From the NCBI GenBank assembly GCA_012837735.1, contig DUQP01000028.1:1-62215 (forward strand): a stretch of DNA of 62,215 bases. Direction: 5' to 3'. The notes below the pieces were generated by a model. It had not been told where the DNA came from and did not search any database. It saw only the letters and a list, made by a program, of their open reading frames with translations. This document shows positions 16,819-24,167 of the stretch, in pieces. This DNA comes from Bacillota bacterium. GTDB lineage: Bacteria > Bacillota > Sulfobacillia > UBA3575 > DUQP01. The translations under genes were made by a program, and so were the position numbers. Numbering within the stretch: the stretch's first letter is position 1; every line of letters starts with the position of its first letter.

Positions 16819-18255
16819 CTAACCCGGCAATTGCGTTAGCGCCCAGGCACAGGCAGCTCTACTCGCCTTCGCTTCCGGCACAAAACCCGGGTAAAGCAGA
16901 CCGAGCGTTTTCCCCACCGCCAAATACCCTTCATACCACTTGCCATCGCTGGCCGGCACCTGTTCCCAACCGGCGGCGCGCACGAGCATCGTCACCACCT
17001 GGGCCCCTGTGACTGGGTCATCGGGCGCAAAGCGCCCTTCCCCTACGCCCTGAATTAACCCGGCCGATACAGCTGCGCCGATATATGGGGAAGCCCAATG
17101 TCCTGCCTTCACATCTTCAAAACCCCGCGCCGGAGACAACGGCAAATCCAGGTAAGTAACCAACAGCTTGACGAATTCACACCGACTGATTCCCTGCTGC
17201 GGCCGCACCGTGCCATCGGGGTAGCCATTCAGCACTCCTTGCCGCTGCAGCTGCCGCACTGCCCGGTAATACCAGTCTTGGCGCTCCAAATCAATGCTGT
17301 AATCCCGGCCGGCTTGCAGCGGGTAAGACACCCCACACAATGCCGGTAGCGCCAAAGCCGTCATCCAAACAGGATTTGCGGTCGTGTGCGCCTGGTAAGC
17401 GAAAGCGCCATCCTCTCTTTGCAAATTTAAGAGATGACTGTGTAATGACGTCCCGTTCAATGTCCATGCGGTTGCCCGCGGATCATCTCCCAAAGCCAGC
17501 AAAGCTTGCACCGCCCAAGCATCGGAGGCCACATTACCCTGCTGGCCGCCATAGGCCAGCCCACCATCCGTCTGTTGGCAAGCATGCAAAAAAGCCGTGG
17601 CTCTTTTCAACACATCATCATCCGGTCCACAACCCAAGACCAGCAATGTCTGGATGGCAGCAGCAGTGTCATCCGGGTCACTCCCAGATCCAACGCTGGG
17701 CCCCCAGCCCCCATCAGCATTTTGGGCCGCCAGCAACCATTCCCGGGCCCGCATTGCTGCCGGCACTTCCAGCCCGGCCGACGCCAGGGCGAGAATGCAC
17801 CAACAGTGCACATTCACCCGGCCTGGCACGCCGTTTTCCAGGAATTCGCCGTTTTCTGCCTGCGCAGCCAGGATCGGCCCGATCAGGTCACGCCCGGCAA
17901 AATCGGTCGCCTCCAATCCACAGACTGTCACTGCCAGGACTGTGCGACAATAGTCCGTCACCTTCTCCAATTTGCCGCTCTCGGCCTGCAAATATGTTAA
18001 AGGCGATGACCCAACCGGACACCAATTTGCCGGGTTCTCTCCCGCCAGTCGCAAAGCCACTACCACCCAGGGGGTGATCTCCAGACAACTCTCTCCCCCC
18101 GGGCGCATGGGAAAGCCACCATCCTGGTTCTGGGCAGCCCGTAAATATTCCAAACCGCGTGAAACCGCCGCATATTCTTCGTCAAAGCCTGCCGCTACGC
18201 TCCCCGTGCTGAGCAGAAAGACCAACAGCAGAGCAACCAGTCGTGCCCACCTCAT
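16819..18255 (-). CDS. Surface alpha/alpha-barrel repeat protein with three SLH domains
   Basis: A 478-residue exported protein. Residues 1-22 are a signal peptide; about 25-320 are helical repeats with terpenoid-cyclase/transcobalamin-like turns (QNQDGGF, QNADGGWG, QQTDGGLAYGG, REDGAFAYQ); about 327-478 are three SLH domains that bind the secondary cell-wall polymer. The barrel fold is the one that, joined to a DUF4430-type beta domain, makes up eukaryotic intrinsic factor and transcobalamin; here it has no DUF4430 of its own. It is last in the cobalamin-riboswitch operon and starts inside the S-component gene (74-base overlap, RBS AAAGGGGG). Inferred role: corrinoid or corrinoid-protein capture on the S-layer. 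Ligand binding is not demonstrated. Confidence 0.82.
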   Translation of the reverse strand: MRWARLVALLLVFLLSTGSVAAGFDEEYAAVSRGLEYLRAAQNQDGGFPMRPGGESCLEITPWVVVALRLAGENPANWCPVGSSPLTYLQAESGKLEKVTDYCRTVLAVTVCGLEATDFAGRDLIGPILAAQAENGEFLENGVPGRVNVHCWCILALASAGLEVPAAMRAREWLLAAQNADGGWGPSVGSGSDPDDTAAAIQTLLVLGCGPDDDVLKRATAFLHACQQTDGGLAYGGQQGNVASDAWAVQALLALGDDPRATAWTLNGTSLHSHLLNLQREDGAFAYQAHTTANPVWMTALALPALCGVSYPLQAGRDYSIDLERQDWYYRAVRQLQRQGVLNGYPDGTVRPQQGISRCEFVKLLVTYLDLPLSPARGFEDVKAGHWASPYIGAAVSAGLIQGVGEGRFAPDDPVTGAQVVTMLVRAAGWEQVPASDGKWYEGYLAVGKTLGLLYPGFVPEAKASRAACAWALTQLPG

Positions 18256-18919
18256 CCGCCCACCCCCTTTCCAACACCGTGCTGAACTGAAGCCGTCGCC
18301 GGTAACGGGTCAATGCCCCCAGGACCATCGGCCCGAATAACAGGCTCAACAATAAATTGCCAAGGGCGTGCATGGTATCAAACCAAACCCCCAACAGGTA
18401 AACGGTCCAAAACGAGCTCCAGGTCAAGGGATACACAAATGCCGTCCAATGCCAGATCGTCATCAACAGCCCGAACACATAACCCCAGGCGCAACAGACC
18501 AGTGGCAACCACATCCGCTTTGCAATCCCCCCCAGCAAGCCGGCCAATCCCCAGGCCAGCATCTGCCAGGGAGTCCAGGGACCTTGCCCAAGAAAGAAGT
18601 TTGAAACCAGGGCCCCTAGACAACCGACCATTCCGCCCACAAATGGCCCTAAAGCAAACCCGGTGTACACCACCAAAAAAGTGGTTGGCTGCACATTGGG
18701 CAAAGCTGCGAACGGTACCCGCGCTGCCCCCGCCAGCGCTGCCAGGCACGCTATCAAGGCTACCTCGCGCGCACCGGTGGCCCGGCGCTCATACCCCCAC
18801 AAACAACCGCCCAAGACGACCAGTATTAAGGCGCTGGCCGACAGACCCCAATATTGAGGAAAATTCAGCCCAACCAGCAACAGAAAAATGATCAGACCAA
18901 CCGCCAGCAACCAGCGCAT
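18182..18919 (-). CDS. ECF transporter substrate-binding (S) component, probably for a corrinoid
   Basis: The 245-residue membrane protein has about six hydrophobic helices and the layout of ECF-type S components (PF12822-like), including the conserved region around residues 65-130 with NVQPTTFLVVYTGFALG and SNFFLGQGPWTPWQM. S components give vitamin specificity to an EcfT-EcfA-EcfA module. The ATG at 18919 overlaps the EcfA stop as TGATG. Its specificity is inferred from the cobalamin riboswitch and the DUF4430 partners; by sequence alone it could carry another vitamin or precursor. The last 40 residues are polar, overlap the next gene, and may be a tail of no function. Confidence 0.85.
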   Translation of the reverse strand: MRWLLAVGLIIFLLLVGLNFPQYWGLSASALILVVLGGCLWGYERRATGAREVALIACLAALAGAARVPFAALPNVQPTTFLVVYTGFALGPFVGGMVGCLGALVSNFFLGQGPWTPWQMLAWGLAGLLGGIAKRMWLPLVCCAWGYVFGLLMTIWHWTAFVYPLTWSSFWTVYLLGVWFDTMHALGNLLLSLLFGPMVLGALTRYRRRLQFSTVLERGWADEVGTTGCSAVGLSAQHGERSGRL

Positions 18920-20526
18920 CAATTTACCTCATCTCCCCGCAATGCGGCCATAGCTTGTGTTAAATCAGTCACCACAAATCCAAAGCCGGCAAACAGGCGC
19001 GTTAACTGGGGCGTCACCATCCCGGCCTGGGCGAACGCCTCCTGCGTACTACCATCAAACACCAACCGACCCTGGGAAAGGAATATCACCCGCTCGGCCG
19101 CGGCAGCCACAAATTCCAAATCGTGCGTCACCACCAGGGTCGTGACACCCTCTGCCGCCAGTTCCCGTAAGGACTGCGCTAGGACAGTCTTGTAGCCGTA
19201 GTCCAGCCCACAAGTCGGTTCATCCAACAGCAAGAGCTTTGCCTGCCGGGAGAGCACGGCAGCCAGAGCGGCGCGCTGGCGCTCACCGGCGCTCAGGTCG
19301 CGCGGGTGTCTGTCCAAAAAAGATTCCAACCCGAATCGCTCGATCCATTCCCCCGCTGCAATCTCATCCCGCACGCGTTCCGCCACTAGATAGTCAAGTA
19401 CTTGTTGGGGCAAATAGCCTACCCCCGGCACAGGGCCCGACAAGGCTTCGTCCCCCAACCGGACTTTGCCGCGCGCCGGCAGGCCCAAACCACACAGCAC
19501 CCGTAACAGGGTGCTTTTGCCGGCTGCATTTTCGCCCAGCACGGCCACCAACTCGCCCCGGCCGATCGTCAATGAGACATCCCGCAATGCTTCTGTCCCA
19601 TCAGGATAGGCATACCAGAATTTTTGCAACTCTACGAATTTTTCCGCCTGGCTTGGCGCTGGCACCGGTGGGGCCATGGCCGGGGCCTTAACCCGGCCCT
19701 GCAGCAACCGCCGGCCCTCATTGACAGTGAGTGGAAACTCACCGTTCAGTCCACCCTCCCAACGCTCAAATAACTGATAAAACGGTCCCACTAAAGCCAG
19801 GCTGCTCCCACACATATGCCGCAGCGCGGCCCGCGGTGGAGCAGCCAGCGCCAACCTTCCCCCTTCCATCAGCAATACTCGTTCCGCATAGGGCAGGCAG
19901 TGCTCCCAGCGCTTTTCGATCAAAACAATCGTCATCCCGTGTTCGCGCTGAAGGCGGGCCAGGATCGCGATCGTTTCTCCCGCCCGCACCGGATCCAATT
20001 GCGCAGTCGGTTCGTCCAGCACCAACAGGCGCGGCCGCATCGCGCAGACAGCGGCCAGAGCCAGGCGCTGTTTCTGGCCGCTGGAAAGATGCCCCACCTC
20101 TTTGCCAAGCAAATCCTGCAACCCGAAAGCAAAGCAGGTCTCTGCTAACCGCAGGCGGATTTGTTCCGGGGGCAGATTGATGTTTTCCAACCCGAAGGCC
20201 AGCTCGTTTTCCACCCTGGTCATGAACAGCTGATTATCCGGGTCCTGGAACACCATCCCGACCGTCTCGGCCAGCTCCGCCGGGCAGCATCCTGTGGTGT
20301 CCCGCCCGGCCAAAAGCACCCGCCCGGTGAAAGAACCGCCGTAAAAATGCGGGATCAAACCGGCGCTGGCGCGCGCCAGGGTCGACTTGCCGGAACCGGA
20401 AGCACCAGCCACGACCACAAACTCCCCTTCCGCGACCTGCAAGTTGACATTCCGCAGGGCCGGAACAGGACTCTCCGGATAACAGTAAGTTAGATTTTCG
20501 ATCGCCAAGATGGGCACCTGTTCCAC
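18919..20526 (-). CDS. Fused double ECF transporter ATPase (EcfA-EcfA)
   Basis: The roughly 535-residue protein holds two ABC ATPase domains in one chain. The first (about 5-250) has Walker A GASGSGKST, Q-loop VFQDPDNQL, signature LSSGQKQR, Walker B LLVLDEPT. The second (about 300-530) has GENAAGKST, signature LSAGERQR and LLLLDEPT. This two-in-one form is the usual ATPase of dedicated (group I) ECF importers. The start is uncertain: GTG at 20526 or 20517 and TTG at 20508 are all possible, each overlapping or abutting the ecfT end. It powers the EcfT/S pair encoded on either side. Confidence 0.92.
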   Translation of the reverse strand: MEQVPILAIENLTYCYPESPVPALRNVNLQVAEGEFVVVAGASGSGKSTLARASAGLIPHFYGGSFTGRVLLAGRDTTGCCPAELAETVGMVFQDPDNQLFMTRVENELAFGLENINLPPEQIRLRLAETCFAFGLQDLLGKEVGHLSSGQKQRLALAAVCAMRPRLLVLDEPTAQLDPVRAGETIAILARLQREHGMTIVLIEKRWEHCLPYAERVLLMEGGRLALAAPPRAALRHMCGSSLALVGPFYQLFERWEGGLNGEFPLTVNEGRRLLQGRVKAPAMAPPVPAPSQAEKFVELQKFWYAYPDGTEALRDVSLTIGRGELVAVLGENAAGKSTLLRVLCGLGLPARGKVRLGDEALSGPVPGVGYLPQQVLDYLVAERVRDEIAAGEWIERFGLESFLDRHPRDLSAGERQRAALAAVLSRQAKLLLLDEPTCGLDYGYKTVLAQSLRELAAEGVTTLVVTHDLEFVAAAAERVIFLSQGRLVFDGSTQEAFAQAGMVTPQLTRLFAGFGFVVTDLTQAMAALRGDEVN

Positions 20527-21380
20527 CACCAAGAAACTAATACCGGTCCCGCCAACCCCAGCAACATCAGCATCAGGCCCGGGTTGGGCCACCCGGTCCG
20601 CCCCAGGTACGGAAAAAACTGGTAGCTCAACTGCCCTTGCCAGCCCAAATAAACGGCGGCAGCCAGGCTCACCATTAGGATAATCCGCCACAACCAATCA
20701 CGCGGTCGCACCGTCAGAGGAAGGTAGCAGCTGCGCCGTCCAGCCCCAAACCCGCGGGCCTGCATGGCCTCCCCCACCTGCCAGGAGCGCTCGAGGGCAG
20801 CCACCAAAAGAGCCTGTAACAAAGGCCAGCGAGCCCGTAGCCGCTGCACAAACCCCCGTCCTTCCGCCCAACCCCGCGTACGCTGCACCTCCCACAGCCG
20901 GGTCGCCTCATTGGCCATGATCGGGAAAAAGCGCAGCGCCAAAATGATCGTTACGGCCAAACGTGAGGCGCCGCGCCCAAAAACAGCCAGCAAATCATCC
21001 GCGACCACCGTCTGGCTGTAAACATGAAAGGCCAACATGATGGTCAGCAAGCGCAACGCCATTACCAGACCAAAAACCAGGGCCTCAAGGGTGATGGGTC
21101 CCGCCCCCAGCAAAGGCAGGGCAGGACGGTAGCAAAGCACCGTCTGGCCATTGTAGTTCACGAGCACATTGATCAATATCACCATCAGGCCGGTATATGT
21201 CCCAAATCGCAACCAACTTCCGATTGGCAGCCGATTTGTGAACGCCAAACCGAGTACGGAAAAAAACAGCCCCATTTGTAACAAGGGATTATCCGTCACC
21301 AGAGACAGTCCGCAGACCATCCCGACATAACCCAGGGATGATACGGGATGCAAGTCAGCCAAAAACGTCTTCTTGGTCAT
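20490..21380 (-). CDS. ecfT: ECF transporter transmembrane (T) component
   Basis: The 296-residue membrane protein has about six hydrophobic helices and the cytoplasmic coupling helices of EcfT, with the two Ala-Arg-Gly-type motifs: QRTRGWAEG near residue 165 and QARGFGAG near residue 206. These link it to the two ATPase domains. ATG 21380 follows the lipoprotein stop by one base. Because this operon carries its own T, A-A and S genes, it is a dedicated importer, not one sharing a common energising module. Confidence 0.92.
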   Translation of the reverse strand: MTKKTFLADLHPVSSLGYVGMVCGLSLVTDNPLLQMGLFFSVLGLAFTNRLPIGSWLRFGTYTGLMVILINVLVNYNGQTVLCYRPALPLLGAGPITLEALVFGLVMALRLLTIMLAFHVYSQTVVADDLLAVFGRGASRLAVTIILALRFFPIMANEATRLWEVQRTRGWAEGRGFVQRLRARWPLLQALLVAALERSWQVGEAMQARGFGAGRRSCYLPLTVRPRDWLWRIILMVSLAAAVYLGWQGQLSYQFFPYLGRTGWPNPGLMLMLLGLAGPVLVSWWWNRCPSWRSKI

Positions 21381-21381
21381 C

Positions 21382-22302
21382 TCACTCACTCCAGGGCAAT
21401 GGGTAGCAAACCCCTGCTTTGTCAACCAGAGCCCCGTAACACCTCTCACAGCCACCCGTCAGCAATGCCTGCACGGCTTGCGCTATCCCCTCCTGATCAT
21501 TGGCACCGATCAACCACAGGGGGTTCGGGTCACCTAAACCCTGGCCAGTGGCGACTATCCAACCCCAACCGTCCGGTAATTCCTGGCTCGGTTCTCCCAA
21601 ACAATCGCAGGCCGCCAGGTGATCGCCATCCCATTGCAGGAACAACCCACGCCGGCCGCCCTCGGCAAACAACCCATTTAAGAAGGGATCCGAGGCGATT
21701 TCCTCCGTCCGGAGCACGGCGATCAGCGGGTGATCGCGCTTGGCCAAATCCACCTGCGCGAACGGACTTTGGGCCACCGAAACGTTCTCCCTGCCCAGAA
21801 AAGCGGCCAGCATTTGCGCCTCATCCTGCAAGCCTTCCCCGTAAACGAGCGTGACTGCGTTTCCCCGTTCTGCTCCATAGCCCTGCGTGAATGGGCGGGG
21901 GAAGGCTCCTATCACCGCCGGGGAGATAGTCGACCCACCCCAGCGATGGTAGTCCCACCAAATCAAATCCCCGCCCTGCGCATGGTAGGCATTGCCTCCC
22001 AAACCCGCCATCACTCCGTTCACGCTGTAGAACCAGTCCATTTGCTGCGGGCCAGCCTGGGCAGCCAAACCGGCCAAAAACTCGACAAAGCCACCCCCAT
22101 ACGTCGTTTCCATCGCCACATGGCGGCGCATAATATCAAGCACCGCCTCCCCGGCTCGGCATGGCACCTGCTCAGCCCAAATCATCGTCTGACCAAAATC
22201 GCTCGTTATCCAAACCTGACAGACACCATCCGGATCTGCTTCATCATCGCAGCCAGCTACGAGCAACGCCAGGATGAGTAAAATTAGCACATATTTTTTC
22301 AT
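21382..22302 (-). CDS. DUF4430-domain lipoprotein, putative corrinoid receptor at the membrane
   Basis: A 306-residue lipoprotein: hydrophobic leader with lipobox LLVAGC (Cys about 18), then a DUF4430 (transcobalamin C-terminal-like) domain at about 28-120 showing the hallmark DWFYSVNG and GDLIWWDYHRW. The remaining 180 residues form an unrecognised domain containing several cysteines (CDC, CERC) and the phrase GWGWIVATG. It is coupled by ATGA to the SLH-DUF4430 gene upstream and sits one base before ecfT, so it is well placed to hand ligand to the ECF transporter. ECF systems normally lack extracytoplasmic binding lipoproteins, which makes the pairing notable. Corrinoid binding is inferred. 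Confidence 0.82.
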   Translation of the reverse strand: MKKYVLILLILALLVAGCDDEADPDGVCQVWITSDFGQTMIWAEQVPCRAGEAVLDIMRRHVAMETTYGGGFVEFLAGLAAQAGPQQMDWFYSVNGVMAGLGGNAYHAQGGDLIWWDYHRWGGSTISPAVIGAFPRPFTQGYGAERGNAVTLVYGEGLQDEAQMLAAFLGRENVSVAQSPFAQVDLAKRDHPLIAVLRTEEIASDPFLNGLFAEGGRRGLFLQWDGDHLAACDCLGEPSQELPDGWGWIVATGQGLGDPNPLWLIGANDQEGIAQAVQALLTGGCERCYGALVDKAGVCYPLPWSE

Positions 22303-24155
22303 GACCCGCCCTCCCCCATCAGGTACCGGGAAAGGCGATCCACCGCCACAGCTGCCTCAGCCCGCGTCATGATTTGTTGCGGTCGGCAATTGCCGTCACT
22401 ATACCCCTGCAGCAGGCCGGCTGCCAGGCAACTGCCCAACCCAGGGCGGGCCCATGGCAACACCTCCAGGGCATCCCGACAAATTGTGATATCCCCCGCT
22501 GGCAGGGGCATTCCTCTGCTCGCGGCCGCCCGGCACAACAAAGCCGCCACTTCCGCACGTGTCATCGCCGCTTGCGGGTGGAACGTTTCATCTGGATAAC
22601 CGGCCACCAAGCCGGCGACGCTGGCCGCCGCCACATAGCGGGCATACCAATCATCTTCAAAAATATCCCGGAAAGGCTGCTCCCCGTTCTGGGTCACAGG
22701 ACAGGATAGGGCTGTCACCAGTATCTTGGTAAACTGGGCCCGGGTCACATCAGCGCAGGGGCAAAAACGGCCGTCCCCCACTCCGTCCAACACTCCCAAA
22801 TCTGCCAAGCGCTGGATGGCAGGGACCGCCCATTCCACATCGGCCAGATCCACAAACTGCCTTTGACTTTGCAACAGGATGACAAACTGACTAAAATGGC
22901 GAATCGGCGCCCGCAGGCGGCCATTTGCTAAATCGAGCACCGCCGGTAGCTGCACCGGGCGACCGGCGGTATCAAAACAAACCAACATTAAATCCTCATA
23001 CCGGATTGCCCCGGGTAGCTGCAACAGGTTCAGCGCGATGTCCAGTTCGGCTGGCACCTGAAACTGGAGCCCGGCCGGCTGCCACGTATAGCAAGGTGAG
23101 ACGAATTGAAAACCTTCCGGCAACTGCCAGCACGGAGACCCCTCTTGTAAACTGATAGTAGTCGTTGCCGCCAAAGCACCGGCCGGAATCGTCAACCTCA
23201 CCTCACCGGCCGCATCGGCCAACACAGTCACCCAGCCTGGCACCACATGTTCCTCTACCTGCGCCTGGTTGTCGCTATAAACCTGGGCCAGGTAGGACTG
23301 TTGGGCAGGGCTCATCAGTTCCCCCACCACATACGTGGCCGGCGGGGTTGGCCCCAGCCCGTCCACCTCTCCCTGTACTGCAATCGCGAAAAAGGCCGGC
23401 AAATGCGCCGCCAGGTCAGCTAAAGCGGCATCGGCGGCCTGTCGGGCCTGCTGGCGAGCCAATTCCTCAGCATCACTCAAAGGCGGCTGGGACAACAGGC
23501 CCTGATAGCGATTACCGACATCCGCCCCCAGATTGAGCGTGTAGCTCCACCTAATCTGATCCCCGTCTGACACCCGCCAGTCGGCCGCCCCCACGTCCGG
23601 ATAATCGTCATTCACACTGAACATCCAACCGCTCTCCGGGCCATGGTCAAACTCCGCCAGGTCGCCAATGGACCGCACATACCCACCGCGCACAGAAAAG
23701 GGAATATCGTACTTAGCCAAAGCCGCCGCCAAAGCATCCAACACCGTCGCCGGCTGGTCCTTTGGCAAAGATACGGTGGTGGGGGCAAGTATGGTATGTG
23801 TCAACCCCTGCACAGACACCCGCACCCTGATGTAATCTGCCGTGGTTTTGCCGCCCACGCTGCAGGTCTGTTCTACCACAGCGCCGTCCGCCGCCACCCG
23901 CACAAGATAGTTGCCATCCGGGAGCGGAAACTGGAATTCGTATGATCCATCCACTGCGCTGCTCTGGCCGATATAGGCCCGCTTGCCGCCCTCCGCCCGC
24001 AAGACCAGGATACTGACGTCCGCACCGGGGCGCACCTGCCCGGATACGGTCACCATCCCGTTTTCACATGCCACCGTCGGCCCGGCCGCCAAGGCTGGGA
24101 CGACCTGAAATAGCAATAGGAGGGCCAGGATGAGAATGCCAAGCTTTTTTAGCAT
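22299..24155 (-). CDS. S-layer-anchored DUF4430 protein
   Basis: A 618-residue exported protein. Signal peptide 1-23; a carboxypeptidase-regulatory/Ig-like domain about 28-100; a DUF4430 domain about 108-210 with SGWMFSVND and GDQIRWSYT; an Ala-rich helical stretch; a beta-rich segment about 300-430 resembling ZU5/inverse-autotransporter-type wall modules (AGEVRLTIPAGAL); and three SLH domains about 432-612 that attach it to the cell wall. RBS GGGAGGGG precedes ATG 24155. It follows the first operon gene by 12 bases. Inferred role: wall-bound ligand carrier between the outer secreted protein and the membrane lipoprotein. Confidence 0.83.
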   Translation of the reverse strand: MLKKLGILILALLLLFQVVPALAAGPTVACENGMVTVSGQVRPGADVSILVLRAEGGKRAYIGQSSAVDGSYEFQFPLPDGNYLVRVAADGAVVEQTCSVGGKTTADYIRVRVSVQGLTHTILAPTTVSLPKDQPATVLDALAAALAKYDIPFSVRGGYVRSIGDLAEFDHGPESGWMFSVNDDYPDVGAADWRVSDGDQIRWSYTLNLGADVGNRYQGLLSQPPLSDAEELARQQARQAADAALADLAAHLPAFFAIAVQGEVDGLGPTPPATYVVGELMSPAQQSYLAQVYSDNQAQVEEHVVPGWVTVLADAAGEVRLTIPAGALAATTTISLQEGSPCWQLPEGFQFVSPCYTWQPAGLQFQVPAELDIALNLLQLPGAIRYEDLMLVCFDTAGRPVQLPAVLDLANGRLRAPIRHFSQFVILLQSQRQFVDLADVEWAVPAIQRLADLGVLDGVGDGRFCPCADVTRAQFTKILVTALSCPVTQNGEQPFRDIFEDDWYARYVAAASVAGLVAGYPDETFHPQAAMTRAEVAALLCRAAASRGMPLPAGDITICRDALEVLPWARPGLGSCLAAGLLQGYSDGNCRPQQIMTRAEAAVAVDRLSRYLMGEGGS

Positions 24156-24167
24156 CTTTTCCCCTCC

